From Gordonia sp. X0973 (lineage in GTDB: Bacteria; Actinomycetota; Actinomycetes; Mycobacteriales; Mycobacteriaceae): a stretch of DNA of 64,000 bases. The position numbers and the translations under genes are program-made. This document shows, one piece after another, positions 16,910-26,247 of the stretch. The notes under the pieces were generated by a model that ran no database searches, was not told where the DNA came from, and was given only the letters and a program-made list of their open reading frames with translations. Position 1 is the stretch's first letter. Each line of letters starts with the position of its first letter. The stretch spans positions 744,001 through 808,000 of the forward strand of contig NZ_CP054691.1 of assembly GCF_013348785.1 (NCBI RefSeq), read 5' to 3'.

Positions 16910-17653
16910 GTGAGTACACGCGAGAAGATTCTGATCACCGGTGCCAGCTCGGGACTCGGCGAGGGGATGGCCCGCGCCTTCGCCAAGCAGGGACGATCGC
17001 TCGCACTGTGCGCGCGCCGCGTCGACCGACTCGAGGCGCTGGCGCAAGAGCTGCGGGCTGAGGCCGGAACCGTGGTCACCGCCGCGCTCGACGTCACCGA
17101 TTTCGATTCGGTGCCCGTGGTGTTCCGACAGCTGCGCGACGAGCTCGGCGGGCTCGACCGGGTCATCGTCAACGCCGGGCTGGGTAAGGGAGCGCCGATC
17201 GGGACAGGCAAGGCGCACGCCAACCTGGAGACGGTGCAGACCAATCTGACCGGGGCACTGGCACAGGCCGAGGCGGCGCTGGAGATCTTCCGCGAGCAGG
17301 GCGCCGGGCATCTGGTGCTGATCAGCTCGGTCTCCGCGACGCGCGGGCTGCCCAAGGCACAGGCGGCGTACTCCGCGTCGAAAGCGGGTGTGACCGCCCT
17401 CGGGCAAGGCTTGCAGGCGGAGTTCGCCGGCAAACCCATCACGATCACGATCATCGAGCCGGGCTATATCGAGACCGACATCAATCGGGGCGTGAAGACC
17501 CGGTTGATGGCCAAGACCGACGACGGGGTCGCGGCGATGGTCGCGGCCATCGAGGCGGAGAAGGCCCACGCCGCCGTGCCGCGCTGGCCGTGGGAGCCGC
17601 TGGCCGCCGCGTTGCGCCATCTGCCGGAGCCGGTGTCGCGCCGACTGGTCTGA
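16910..17653 (+). CDS. SDR family oxidoreductase (Rv0945-like)
   Basis: A 247-residue classical short-chain dehydrogenase. The cofactor loop is ITGASSGLGEGMA, followed by NAG (VIVNAGLGKG), the catalytic Ser in LISSVSATRG and the YSASK Tyr-Lys pair. CARRVD after the second strand suggests NADP(H) binding. The C-terminal IEPGYIETDIN is typical of the family. GTG 16910 follows TAGGGT (16898-16903) by 6 bases, so it can be transcribed separately and without a leader although it starts only 9 bp after the glycosylase stop. The substrate is unknown. The gene pair with the upstream glycosylase is conserved in mycobacteria as Rv0944-Rv0945. Confidence 0.9.
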   Translation: MSTREKILITGASSGLGEGMARAFAKQGRSLALCARRVDRLEALAQELRAEAGTVVTAALDVTDFDSVPVVFRQLRDELGGLDRVIVNAGLGKGAPIGTGKAHANLETVQTNLTGALAQAEAALEIFREQGAGHLVLISSVSATRGLPKAQAAYSASKAGVTALGQGLQAEFAGKPITITIIEPGYIETDINRGVKTRLMAKTDDGVAAMVAAIEAEKAHAAVPRWPWEPLAAALRHLPEPVSRRLV

Positions 17654-17681
17654 GGCGCGCCGCGGCTTGCGGCCCGGGCCG

Positions 17682-18320
17682 CTACTTCGGTGCGGCGCTC
17701 GGTAGGGGCTTGCCGTCGGCGGTCCACACCACCGGCTTGGCCTGGTAGTCCAGCTCCGGGTTGGTGGTGGTGTTGGCCCAGTAGATGCCCGAGCGGATCT
17801 CCTGGCCGCTGCCGACCAGGCCGACGAGACAGGTCGAATAGCTTTCACCGCGCTTCATCAGCTTCGGCGGGGTGTGGGTGACGCACTCGGGAGTCTCAGA
17901 GTTCGACCGAACGGTGAGCGCCGCCTGCTTGCCGTCGACGCTCCCGGCGACGCCGAGGACGTCGGGGGCGGGCATCGGCTGCGCGTCGAGCGAGAGCACC
18001 GTCAGGTAGACGAAGTAGCCGGTGCCGCCCTTGCCCTTGGCGATGGAGTCGGGCAACTTGCCGGCCCGCCGCACCCCGGTCACGGTGTAAGCGGCCAGCC
18101 GATCCGGATGGAAGGTCGAGGCGGGCAGCAGCGCGGTAGAGCCGAAGCTCAACACGGTGCCGGGGGCCGTCTTCGCCGCGTTGCCGGCGGGGACGGTCAG
18201 CGATGCCGACGTCGGCACCGAGGGGCCGGGGGTGTCGGGATTGTCGGTGGCACATCCGGCGGTGCCGACGAGCAGCGCCGCGGCCGCTCCGACTCCGTAT
18301 GCGGTCCGCGCCGCGCTCAT
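17682..18320 (-). CDS. Secreted lipoprotein of unknown function
   Basis: A 212-residue lipoprotein. The signal peptide has the lipobox LVGTAGC with lipidated Cys at about residue 23, followed by a Pro/Thr/Ser linker. The mature domain has two further cysteines (PECVTH and YSTCLVG) that could form a disulphide, and strands such as [14 protein letters not shown] and [14 protein letters not shown], a layout like the DUF4352-type Ig-like domains; this is only a resemblance. The ATG overlaps the stop of pgi as ATGA, so it is translated from the pgi transcript. I do not recognise a function. Confidence 0.8.
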   Translation of the reverse strand: MSAARTAYGVGAAAALLVGTAGCATDNPDTPGPSVPTSASLTVPAGNAAKTAPGTVLSFGSTALLPASTFHPDRLAAYTVTGVRRAGKLPDSIAKGKGGTGYFVYLTVLSLDAQPMPAPDVLGVAGSVDGKQAALTVRSNSETPECVTHTPPKLMKRGESYSTCLVGLVGSGQEIRSGIYWANTTTNPELDYQAKPVVWTADGKPLPSAAPK

Positions 18321-19966
18321 GCCTGCTTCCCGGCGCGGTGCGCGCGGTACCACTGGGCCAGTGCGTCGGTCGAGGAGTCGCCGAGCGGGCCGGGGGGCTG
18401 GGGGGAGTCGATCGCGCCCAGGAGTTCGAGTGCCTGCTTCTTGCCGAGCTCGACCCCCCACTGGTCGAAGGAGTCGATATTCCAGATGCAGCCCTCGACG
18501 AAGACCTGGTGCTCGTAGAGGGCGATCAACTGGCCGAGTGAATTGGGGGTGAGCTGCGGGGCGAAGATCGTCGTCGACGGGCGGTTGCCCGGCATCACCT
18601 TGTGCGGCACGACCTTGGGGTCGGTGCCCTCGGCGGTAAGATCCTCGGCGGTCTTGCCGAAGGCCAGCACCTTGGTCTGCGCCAGGAAGTTGCTGATGAG
18701 CAGGTCGTGCATCGACGTGCCGTCCTCGGTCGTCACGTCGCGGAAGGGGCGCGCGAAGGCGATGAAGTCGGCGGGGATCATCCGAGTCCCCTGGTGGAGC
18801 AGTTGGAAGAAGGCGTGTTGGCCGTTGGTGCCCGGCTCGCCCCACCACACCTGACCGGTGTCGCAGCGCACCGGGGAGCCGTTGCGCGTCACCGACTTCC
18901 CGTTGGACTCCATCGACAGCTGCTGCAGGTATGCGGTGAAGCGGGCGAGGTCGTTGGAGTAGGGGAGGACGGCCTTGTTCCCGGCGTCGAAGAAGTTGTC
19001 GTACCAAACGCCCAGCAGGCCCATGATGACCGGCGCGTTGCGTTCCAGCGGTGCGGTCGCGAAGTGTTCGTCGACGGTGTGGAAGCCGGCCAGGAAGTCG
19101 CTGAAGCCCTCGCGGCCGATCGCCAGCATCACCGACAATCCGATCGCGGAGTCCACCGAGTAGCGCCCGCCGACCCAGTCCCAGAACCCGAACATGTTGG
19201 CGGTGTCGATGCCGAAGGCGTGTACCGCGTCGGCATTGGTGCTGACCGCGACGAAATGCTTCGCCACCGCGTCGGGGGAGCCGAGTGCGGCGACGAGCCA
19301 GTCGCGCGCGGCCCGCGCGTTCGAGAGCGTCTCCAGGGTGGTGAAGGTCTTGGACGAGATGATGAACAGCGTCGTCTCCGGCTCGACGGCGTCGAGGGTC
19401 GAGAGGATGTCGGCCGGGTCGACGTTGGAAACGAAGTGGGTCCGCGGCCCGTCGTGGAAGTCGCGCATCGCGCCGCACACCATCTCCGGGCCCAGATCCG
19501 AGCCGCCGATGCCGATGTTGACGACGTCGGTGATCTGTTTGCCGGTGTATCCGGTCCAGGCGCCGGAGCGGACGTCGTCGGTGAAGCGGCCCATCGCGTC
19601 GAGGACGCGGTGCACGTCGGCGACGACGTCCTGGCCGTCGACCTGCAGCGAGGCGGAGGCGGGCAGTCGCAGTGCGGTGTGCAGCGCGGCCCGGTTCTCC
19701 GAGGAGTTGATGTGGCGGCCGGCGAGCATGTCGTCGCGGCGCTGCTCGAGCCGGACCTCACGGGCGAGTGCGAGCAGCAGGTCCAGCGTCTCGCGCGTGG
19801 CCCGATGCTTCGAATAGTCGATATGCAGATCGGCGGCGTCGATGACCAGGTCGGTGCCCCGGCCGGGGTCGGCGGTGAAGATTTCGCGCAGCGTCAGGGC
19901 GGACATCTGCCGCTGGTGGCCGGCGAGGGCGTGCCACGACTCGGTGGACGTCACATCGTCGCTCAT
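18317..19966 (-). CDS. pgi: Glucose-6-phosphate isomerase
   Basis: A 549-residue cytosolic phosphoglucose isomerase linking glycolysis, gluconeogenesis and the pentose phosphate route. It carries the sugar-phosphate loop [13 protein letters not shown], the STNADAV segment, [14 protein letters not shown] (PGI signature 1) and the later [19 protein letters not shown] with catalytic Glu and His. Length is normal for the bacterial enzyme. The ATG at 19966 is preceded by TAGGGT (complement of 19973-19978) at 6 bases, suggesting a leaderless mRNA. A lipoprotein gene follows with a 4-base overlap, and a chorismate mutase gene lies upstream on the same strand. Confidence 0.97.
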   Translation of the reverse strand: MSDDVTSTESWHALAGHQRQMSALTLREIFTADPGRGTDLVIDAADLHIDYSKHRATRETLDLLLALAREVRLEQRRDDMLAGRHINSSENRAALHTALRLPASASLQVDGQDVVADVHRVLDAMGRFTDDVRSGAWTGYTGKQITDVVNIGIGGSDLGPEMVCGAMRDFHDGPRTHFVSNVDPADILSTLDAVEPETTLFIISSKTFTTLETLSNARAARDWLVAALGSPDAVAKHFVAVSTNADAVHAFGIDTANMFGFWDWVGGRYSVDSAIGLSVMLAIGREGFSDFLAGFHTVDEHFATAPLERNAPVIMGLLGVWYDNFFDAGNKAVLPYSNDLARFTAYLQQLSMESNGKSVTRNGSPVRCDTGQVWWGEPGTNGQHAFFQLLHQGTRMIPADFIAFARPFRDVTTEDGTSMHDLLISNFLAQTKVLAFGKTAEDLTAEGTDPKVVPHKVMPGNRPSTTIFAPQLTPNSLGQLIALYEHQVFVEGCIWNIDSFDQWGVELGKKQALELLGAIDSPQPPGPLGDSSTDALAQWYRAHRAGKQA

Positions 19967-20035
19967 GGGTCCACCCTAAGTGGTTTGCGCGTGCTTCGCC
20001 CGGCCGCCTGTCCGACTGGTCCCCGATGCGCGGTT

Positions 20036-20344
20036 TCAGCGCCCGAGCGGTCCCCGGCCCAGGCGCAGCAACAGCATCGCGAGGGTGTGGCCCTCTTGGC
20101 CGAGGTCGGAGAAGCGGTCGAGGACCTTCACCTCGCGGCTGTGCACCAGTCGCGGACCGCCCGACGCCATCCGCGCCGCGCCGATCTTCTTCGACACCGC
20201 CGAGCGCCGCTTGATCGCCGCGAGGATCATCGCGTCCATCCGGTCGATTTCCAGCCGCAGCACGTCGATGTCGTCGGGTAGGGCGGACACGTCTTCGCCG
20301 AGATCGTATTGTGCCGGGTCGAAAGGCTGTGTCGCGTCACTCAC
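20036..20344 (-). CDS. Chorismate mutase (AroQ class, intracellular)
   Basis: A 102-residue all-helical AroQ mutase that converts chorismate to prephenate for Phe and Tyr synthesis. LRLEIDRMDAMILAAIKRRSAVS is the first helix with the catalytic Arg and Lys, and GAARMASGGPRLVHSREVKV includes the second Arg and the SRE motif. The ending LLLRLGRGPLG matches the C-terminus of M. tuberculosis Rv0948c, which needs a DAHP synthase partner for full activity. I used the GTG at 20344; the frame stays open further upstream but without family similarity. It lies upstream of pgi on the same strand, with 69 bp between. Confidence 0.92.
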   Translation of the reverse strand: MSDATQPFDPAQYDLGEDVSALPDDIDVLRLEIDRMDAMILAAIKRRSAVSKKIGAARMASGGPRLVHSREVKVLDRFSDLGQEGHTLAMLLLRLGRGPLGR

Positions 20345-20603
20345 GGGGATTGATTTTGCCACGGCCGGTTCATCGGCTCCGACATACCAGTCCCGACGGA
20401 CGGGTGTCACCCGCTGTGACTGTATGGCGACGGCAGTCGTGTCGGCGACGGTGATGGTCCGCTGGGAACGGTCGCGGTGCCAGCCGCGGTGGTCGGGTGG
20501 ATGCTGTGGGTGGTCGAGTGGATCCGAGGCGCTAGCCGAGGAACCGTATCGAGACCCCGGTGAGTCGACGTCGGATCGTGTGCCACGGCCATCGAACGAG
20601 GTG
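20345..20603. other. Gap between chorismate mutase and the HNH-gene promoter
   Basis: About 260 bp between divergent genes. All six frames contain only open stretches that shadow the flanking genes. I see no RNA gene or hairpin here. Confidence 0.4.
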
Positions 20604-20647
20604 TTGCGCACCTCACACCAGGTTGGTAGAATAGAACGTATATTCGA
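20604..20647 (+). promoter_or_regulatory. Promoter with overlapping LexA (SOS) box
   Basis: TTGCGC (20604-20609) and TAGAAT (20627-20632) are 17 bp apart, a good sigma-A type promoter. TAGAACGTATATTCGA at 20632-20647 matches the mycobacterial SOS box TCGAACATATGTTCGA at all but two positions outside the variable bases and covers the expected transcription start. LexA bound here would block the promoter. Confidence 0.75.
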
Positions 20648-20672
20648 ACCGGGGTTGAGGGGGTGGATCCAA

Positions 20673-22409
20673 TTGACCGACGCGGCGGTGGCTGATGTGA
20701 TGCCGGTGGTGTTGCCGGATTCGCCGCGGGAGTTGGCGGGGTTGATTGATGCCGCGATCACGAAACTCGGGTCTGTGTCGTTGGGGTTGGCCTCGGATAC
20801 CGAGGTGACCGCGACGGTCGAGACATTGGAGCGGGCGTGGCGGCGCGCGGACGGGGTGAATGCGGCGTTGCTGGTGCAAGTGTCCGACCGCAATTTGTGG
20901 TTGGGGTATGCCACACCGCGGGCCTGGTACAGCGAATACCTGCGGCTGGGGCCAGGCGAGGCCAGGCGTCGGGAGGTGGTGGCCGAGGCGATCGGGGTGT
21001 GCACCGCGCTGACCGGACAACCGTTGCCGCCCAAACGGGAACCGTTGGCGGTGGCGGTCGCAGCCGGGACGGTGTCGGGCGAGCATGTGCGGGTGATCGA
21101 ACAAGTCCTGGACAAAATCCCGCACCAAGCCGACCCGCGGGAGGTGGCAGCGGCGGTGACGGTGTTGACCGAGGCCGCGAAAGCAGCCACCCCGAAAGAC
21201 ATGAACCGTCTTGGGCAACGGATCCTGGCCCACCTGGACCCCGATGGCACCCTGACCGACGACACCGACCGGCACCGCCGCCGCAGCCTGCACCTAGGAG
21301 CCCAAGGCGCGGATTTGATGTCCAAACTCTGCGGGTATGTGACACCCCAGGTCCGGGCCAAACTCGAAGTACTGCTCGACAACTGGGGCAAACCCGGCAT
21401 GAACAACCCCGACGATGACGACGAACACCGCATCACCGGCCCACTCGCCCTCATGACTCTCGACGACACCGGCCCTAACCACACCACCGGCCCTGACGGC
21501 ACCGCCACCGGTCACGACACCACCGTGGCTGACGCGCGTCACCAGGCGTTGATACAGGCGCGGGGCCGGGATACCTGGACGTCGGCGCAACGCGACCACG
21601 ACGCCCTGGAAGCCGGCCTGGATTGGCTGCTGGGCCACCAGGCGTTGGGGAAACCGGATCGGATCCCGGCCGAAGTGGTGATCACCATCGACGAACACGA
21701 CTTGGCCCGCCGCGCCGGAATCGGAGTGACCGCGACCGGCACCATGGTGCCCGTCGGTGACTTGATCCATCTGGCCGCCGATGCGACCCCGTGGCTGGCG
21801 GTCTTTCACCACCACACCCGCAGCGTGCTCGATTTCGGGCGGGGCCGGCGGTTGGCGACCAAAACCCAACGCCTGGCCCTGTTCGCCGCCGAACCCGGCT
21901 GCAGCAAACCCGGATGCGGGCAACCGTTCTCCCGCACCCAAGCCCACCACGCCACCCGCGACTACGCCCGCGGCGGATCAACCGATGTGACCGACATGAC
22001 CGGGGCCTGCGGCCGACACAACCGGGCCGTCGGTACCAAACCCGGCCAATGGGAAACCCACGTCTTCAGTGATGGACCCCACACCGGACGCACCGGCTGG
22101 CGACGCACCGGAACCGACCAACCCTTCCGGGTCAACCACACCCACGACCCCCGCACCTACCTACACGGAACCGTATTCGACCCCAACCAGCACGACCACG
22201 ACCAGGCCGCGGGCGACGACTCGGGACCACCGCCAGGTTTGGCAGATCCACCACCAGACGAGCCAGTCATGAGGCGGGTCAATCCCCAGTTCGGTCGTCG
22301 GGGGGGACTCTCTCGTCGAATCAGTACTGACGCTCCTCGTCGCCGCCTGAGAGGTCACGGCTTGCGTTGGAGTGCGCTCCAAGTCCTACCGTGGCCCTAT
22401 GCCCGATGA
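20673..22409 (+). CDS. DUF222 / HNH endonuclease family protein (13E12-repeat type)
   Basis: About 578 residues. The DUF222 domain occupies the first 350 residues, and the C-terminal HNH motif is CSKPGCGQPFSR...AHHATRDYARGGSTDVTDMTGACGRHNR with its zinc-site cysteines. These proteins are abundant in mycolic-acid bacteria and are thought to be DNA-acting; no role is established. The promoter and SOS box end at 20647, so the start must be after that. I chose TTG 20673, which follows GAGGGGG, over TTG 20655. The last 45 residues (from about 22270) run through the merR promoter and look unlike the family, so a recent frameshift or stop loss is possible. Wording of the gene is less GC-rich than its neighbours. 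Confidence 0.75.
   Translation: MTDAAVADVMPVVLPDSPRELAGLIDAAITKLGSVSLGLASDTEVTATVETLERAWRRADGVNAALLVQVSDRNLWLGYATPRAWYSEYLRLGPGEARRREVVAEAIGVCTALTGQPLPPKREPLAVAVAAGTVSGEHVRVIEQVLDKIPHQADPREVAAAVTVLTEAAKAATPKDMNRLGQRILAHLDPDGTLTDDTDRHRRRSLHLGAQGADLMSKLCGYVTPQVRAKLEVLLDNWGKPGMNNPDDDDEHRITGPLALMTLDDTGPNHTTGPDGTATGHDTTVADARHQALIQARGRDTWTSAQRDHDALEAGLDWLLGHQALGKPDRIPAEVVITIDEHDLARRAGIGVTATGTMVPVGDLIHLAADATPWLAVFHHHTRSVLDFGRGRRLATKTQRLALFAAEPGCSKPGCGQPFSRTQAHHATRDYARGGSTDVTDMTGACGRHNRAVGTKPGQWETHVFSDGPHTGRTGWRRTGTDQPFRVNHTHDPRTYLHGTVFDPNQHDHDQAAGDDSGPPPGLADPPPDEPVMRRVNPQFGRRGGLSRRISTDAPRRRLRGHGLRWSALQVLPWPYAR
22362..22392 (+). promoter_or_regulatory. MerR-type promoter with 19-bp spacer and dyad operator
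   Basis: TTGCGT (22362-22367) and TACCGT (22387-22392) are separated by 19 bp, the over-long spacing typical of MerR-activated promoters. The spacer holds TTGGAG-TGCG-CTCCAA (22367-22382), 6-base perfect arms. The -10 ends 6 bases before the merR ATG, so the message would be leaderless. Confidence 0.85.
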
Positions 22410-22845
22410 CAGCACCCTTTCCATCGCCGAGGTCTCCGCCCGCACCGGCCTGTCCCGCGACACCCTGCGCTGGTACGAGTCGGAGGGATTGATCCCGTCC
22501 GTGCCGCGCAACACCGCCGGGGTGCGGCAATACGACGACGCGACGGTCCGCATGATCGACCTGCTGGTCCGGTTGCGGCGCACCGGGATGCCGGTGGCGC
22601 AGATGCGCGACTTCGTGACGATGGTCGAGCAGGGGGCGCGCACCCACGGGCGGCGCATGCGCCTGCTGGAGAACCACCGCGAGGAGATCGAGTCCCGCAT
22701 CCGCGAACTGGCCGACGACCTCGACGCCGTCGACGGCAAGATCGCGCACTACCGCCAACTCATCGACGCGGGCCTCGACTGCGCCGAGCAGCCCATCACC
22801 GACGCGGACGAACGCGCGCAGCAGCGCCGCACCGACGACGACTGA
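22399..22845 (+). CDS. MerR family transcriptional regulator
   Basis: A 148-residue MerR activator. The winged helix spans residues 7-75: SIAEVSARTGLSRDTLRWYESEGLIPSVPRN then VRQYDDATVRMIDLLVRLRRTGMPVAQM. A coiled-coil dimerisation helix follows (about residues 85-130). It has only one Cys (near residue 130) and no clustered C-terminal metal-binding cysteines, so it probably senses an organic compound or electrophile rather than a metal. It sits first in an operon with an aldo/keto reductase and a flavin-binding PPOX-fold protein, downstream of the dyad at 22367-22382, which it very probably binds. Confidence 0.92.
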   Translation: MPDDSTLSIAEVSARTGLSRDTLRWYESEGLIPSVPRNTAGVRQYDDATVRMIDLLVRLRRTGMPVAQMRDFVTMVEQGARTHGRRMRLLENHREEIESRIRELADDLDAVDGKIAHYRQLIDAGLDCAEQPITDADERAQQRRTDDD

Positions 22846-22871
22846 ACCACCGAACCGAGAGGAAACCCTTC

Positions 22872-23912
22872 ATGCACACGACGGCACTGGGCGACGGCCT
22901 GCGAACCTCCGCGATGGGATTCGGCGCGATGGCGCTCACGCCCGTGTACGGCGGCACCGACGACGCGACCGCGCTGGCGGTCCTGAACGCGGCGATCGAC
23001 GACGGCATCACCCTCATCGACACCGCCGACGTCTACGGGCAACCCGAACCCGGAGCCGACGGTCCGGCCGGCACCAACGAGACGCTTGTCGCCCGACTGC
23101 TGGCCGACCGTCGCGACGAGGTGGTCCTCGCCACCAAGTTCGGCATCACCGGGCGCATCGGTGCCGCCGCCCGCGACGACTCGGTCGCCGGGGTCAAGCG
23201 GACCCGCGGCGACGCGCGGTACGTGCGGGAGGCCTGCGACGCCTCGCTGCGGCGGCTGGGCGCCGACGTCATCGACCTCTACTACCTGCACCGCCGCGAC
23301 CCCGACGTCCCGATCGAGGAGACGGTGGGGGCGATGGCCGAACTCGTCGCCGCCGGCAAGGTCCGCCATCTCGGACTGTCGGAGGTGACGGCGGCGGAGT
23401 TGCGCGCCGCGCATGCCGTCGCGCCGATCGCCGCCGTGCAGAGCGAGTGGAGCCTGTGGTCGCGCGACGTGGAGGCCAACGTCGTGCCGGCCTGCGCCGA
23501 ACTCGGCGTCGGCTTCGTCCCGTATTCGCCGCTCGGCCGCGGTTTCCTGACCGGCACGCTGACCCGTGACCAGGTCGCCGGTGATCTGCGCGGCTCGACG
23601 TCGCGCACCGGCGACAACTGGGCGGCCAACCAGCGCGTCGTCGAGGTGGTGGCCGCGGTCGCAGCTCGGCTCGGCGCGACCAACGCCCAGGTGGCCCTCG
23701 CGTGGCTGTACGCGGCGGGCCGTCGTGCGGGGCTGCCCGTCGTACCGATTCCCGGCACCCGATCGGCCGCCCGCGTCGCCGAGAACGCCGCGGCCGCCGA
23801 CCTGGTCCTCGACGAGGAGGCGCTCACCACCCTGGACGACGTGGCCGACCTGGTGGTCGGCTCCCGCAACATCGCCGCGGACCCGACCTGGATCTCCGCC
23901 GGCCGCGAATGA
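22872..23912 (+). CDS. Aldo/keto reductase
   Basis: A 346-residue NADPH-dependent aldo/keto reductase with the (beta/alpha)8 fold. The catalytic tetrad is visible: Asp in TLIDTADVYGQ with its Tyr, Lys in LATKFGITG, and His in YYLHRRDPDVPIEETV. The C-terminal cofactor site is VPIPGTRSAARVAENAAA. It resembles the AKR13-type reductases often controlled by MerR regulators. An insertion of about 20 residues after Tyr (QPEPGADGPAGTNETL) is slightly longer than usual. It starts 26 bp after merR behind GAGAGGAAA, so it belongs to the same operon. A role in clearing reactive carbonyls is an inference from context. Confidence 0.92.
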   Translation: MHTTALGDGLRTSAMGFGAMALTPVYGGTDDATALAVLNAAIDDGITLIDTADVYGQPEPGADGPAGTNETLVARLLADRRDEVVLATKFGITGRIGAAARDDSVAGVKRTRGDARYVREACDASLRRLGADVIDLYYLHRRDPDVPIEETVGAMAELVAAGKVRHLGLSEVTAAELRAAHAVAPIAAVQSEWSLWSRDVEANVVPACAELGVGFVPYSPLGRGFLTGTLTRDQVAGDLRGSTSRTGDNWAANQRVVEVVAAVAARLGATNAQVALAWLYAAGRRAGLPVVPIPGTRSAARVAENAAAADLVLDEEALTTLDDVADLVVGSRNIAADPTWISAGRE

Positions 23913-23941
23913 CCCCGACACGAGAAGTGAGGACCGAATAG

Positions 23942-24331
23942 ATGTCCGTGATCCCGGATTCGCACCGCGACCTGCTGACCCGCCCGCTCTACGCCCACCT
24001 CGCCACGATCCGTCCCGACGGATCGCCGCAGGTCAATCCCATGTGGTTCTCGTGGGACGGGGAGTTCGTCTACTTCACCAACACGACGAACCGGCAGAAA
24101 TACAAGAACGTCAGCGCCAACCCGCACGTGGCGTTCTCGGTCAACGACCCCGAGCAGCCCTACCGCTACCTCGAGGTGCGCGGCGTCGTCGAACGGATCG
24201 ACGAAGATTCGACGGGCGCACTGTTCGCCGCGCTGGCCGACCGGTACGGGCTCGCGATGGACGGCCCGCCCGGCGACGTGGAGCACCGCGTCGTCTACGT
24301 CGTCCGCCCGACCGCGACGAGTAGCCAATAG
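23942..24331 (+). CDS. PPOX-class F420-dependent oxidoreductase
   Basis: A 129-residue split-barrel protein of the pyridoxamine-5'-phosphate oxidase-like family. HLATIRPDGSPQVNPMWFSWDGEFVYFTN is the N-terminal barrel with the cofactor-phosphate pocket, RQKYKNVSANPHVAFSVNDP follows, and YLEVRGVVERI forms the next strand. Small members of this group in actinobacteria mostly use coenzyme F420 rather than FMN. The gene is 29 bp behind the aldo/keto reductase, with GAGGA 7 bases before the ATG, and closes the MerR-linked operon. The substrate is unknown. Confidence 0.87.
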   Translation: MSVIPDSHRDLLTRPLYAHLATIRPDGSPQVNPMWFSWDGEFVYFTNTTNRQKYKNVSANPHVAFSVNDPEQPYRYLEVRGVVERIDEDSTGALFAALADRYGLAMDGPPGDVEHRVVYVVRPTATSSQ

Positions 24332-24372
24332 GTTGCTGCGGTAAGCCGTGCGCACTCCGTACGATTCGAGAC

Positions 24373-26211
24373 GTGGATCGTGACTCTGGTGCCAACCGAT
24401 CGAGGGCCGGGCTCGTCGCCGTGGCGCTCGTCGCCGTATACGTGGTGGTGCGCATCGTCTTGGCGGCGACCGGCGGCTTCTACTGGGATGACCTGATCCT
24501 GATCGGACGGGCGTCGACGCACAACGTCCTGTCCTGGGACTATCTGACGCACAACCACGACGGCCACTTCATGCCCGGCGCGTTCTTCGCCGCGGGCGTC
24601 GCGACGTTGATCGCGCCGACGCAGTGGTGGCCGGCGGCGGTCACGCTGGTGGTACTCGCGACGGCGGTGGCGTTCGCCGTGTGGCGGATGATCCGGCTGA
24701 TCGTCGGGCGGGAGTCGTGGGCCGCGGTGGTGGTCCTGGCCTTCTTCCTGTTCACCCCGATGACCGTCCCGGCCTATGTGTGGTGGGCCGCTGCGCTCAA
24801 CTCACTGCCGATGCTGTTCGCGATGGCCTGGCTGGTCGGCGACGCGGTGCTCCTGTGCCGGGGAACCGACGCGGACGGCGTCGTGCTGGCGCAGCACCGT
24901 CGTCGGGTGGTCGTGTGGCGCAGCGTCGTGATCTACCTGGTCGCGCTGGCCTGCTTCGAGAAATCGCTCTACATCCTGCCCGTCGTCTTCGTCGCGGCCG
25001 TGTTGTGGACGTGGACGCAGGGTCCGACGCGTACGCGCAAGCCGTTGGTGGTGGCGTCCTCCCGGGCCAAGGATCTCTGGTTGCCGCTGGTCGGGGTGAC
25101 CGTCGTGTGGTTGGTGGTGTTCCTCTCGTTCACCGGCGGCCAGGGCGCCGCCGGGAACCACGGCTTCGTGCAGACGGTCCACCTGGTGTGGCGCACGATC
25201 AACAACGCCGTCGTCCCGTCGCTCGCCGGGGGGCCGTGGAACTGGGATCGCTGGCTGCCGAGCCCGCCGATGGGTTTCGCCCCGGTGTGGCAGATCGTCG
25301 TCGGCTGGTTGGTGCTCGCCGTGGTGATCGGGGCGATCGCGGTGTACCGCCGTCGCGCGCTGCCCATCGTGGCGGCCGCCGCGGCCTATGTCGTGCTGGC
25401 CCAGGTGCCGGTCATGTGGAACCGGTCCAGCGCCAACACCGCGCTGGAGTTGGCGCAGACCATGCGATACCTGCCCGACGCGGCGCTGGTGATGACCGTG
25501 GCGCTCGCGCTGGTGGTCGCGGTGCCGCGGGCGAGCGAGCGGCATGCGCGCTGGGCCGACCGGCCGGCGTTGCGCAGTGCCGCCGTCGCGACGGTACTCC
25601 TCGTCGTCGCCTCCGGCGTGGGGGTGTGGAACTTCGCGCAGTCGTGGCGGAACAATCCGACGCCGGACTATCTGCGGGTCGCGCGGGCATCGCTGCGCGC
25701 CGAGCAGGGCCGGGTGGTGTTCGACCAGGCGCTGCCCCTGGAGGTGCTGACGCCCGTCGCGTTCCCGGAGAACCAGATCAGCCACACCTTCGGCCGGCTG
25801 CGGCCCGCGGTGCGGTTCGGGACCGTGACCGACGACCTGAAGGTCCTCGACACGCACGGGCGACTCGTGGCCGGGGGTGTGACACCGGCGCGGACCTTCG
25901 CCGCGGGCGACGGCGACTGTGGCCGCCCGGAGGTAAGGCGCCCGTCGCGGATTGGGCTGTCCGGTCCGCTGCTCAACTGGACCTGGACGATCGCGCTGCC
26001 CTACTGCGCCAACCGCGACGGCCAGCTGAGCGTGCAGTTGGCGGGCGGGCAGCCGGTGGTGGTGGACGTGCGGGCCGGGCTCCACGTCGTCTACGTCCAG
26101 ACCACCGGGCGCGGCACCTCGATCCTGCTCCGGCCGACGACCCCCGGCTTGGCCGTGCACACCGGCGAGGGCCGGGTCGGCGAGGTCGCGGAGGCGGCAC
26201 TGCTCAAGTAG
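24373..26211 (+). CDS. Polytopic membrane protein, possible GT-C glycosyltransferase
   Basis: A 612-residue protein with roughly ten to twelve hydrophobic helices up to residue 430 and an extracytoplasmic-looking C-terminal domain of about 180 residues. The first large loop has GGFYWDDLILIGRAS, where the Asp-Asp pair after the first helix resembles the acidic motif of GT-C lipid-linked sugar transferases; this is suggestive only. HNHDGHFMPGAFF follows in the same loop. The GTG at 24373 has no Shine-Dalgarno but follows TACGAT (24360-24365) by 7 bases, so the transcript is probably leaderless. It lies between the MerR operon and pcrA and is not clearly tied to either. Confidence 0.75.
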   Translation: MDRDSGANRSRAGLVAVALVAVYVVVRIVLAATGGFYWDDLILIGRASTHNVLSWDYLTHNHDGHFMPGAFFAAGVATLIAPTQWWPAAVTLVVLATAVAFAVWRMIRLIVGRESWAAVVVLAFFLFTPMTVPAYVWWAAALNSLPMLFAMAWLVGDAVLLCRGTDADGVVLAQHRRRVVVWRSVVIYLVALACFEKSLYILPVVFVAAVLWTWTQGPTRTRKPLVVASSRAKDLWLPLVGVTVVWLVVFLSFTGGQGAAGNHGFVQTVHLVWRTINNAVVPSLAGGPWNWDRWLPSPPMGFAPVWQIVVGWLVLAVVIGAIAVYRRRALPIVAAAAAYVVLAQVPVMWNRSSANTALELAQTMRYLPDAALVMTVALALVVAVPRASERHARWADRPALRSAAVATVLLVVASGVGVWNFAQSWRNNPTPDYLRVARASLRAEQGRVVFDQALPLEVLTPVAFPENQISHTFGRLRPAVRFGTVTDDLKVLDTHGRLVAGGVTPARTFAAGDGDCGRPEVRRPSRIGLSGPLLNWTWTIALPYCANRDGQLSVQLAGGQPVVVDVRAGLHVVYVQTTGRGTSILLRPTTPGLAVHTGEGRVGEVAEAALLK

Positions 26212-26247
26212 GGACTGTCAGTCCGTCCCGGTAACCTGGACGACGAG

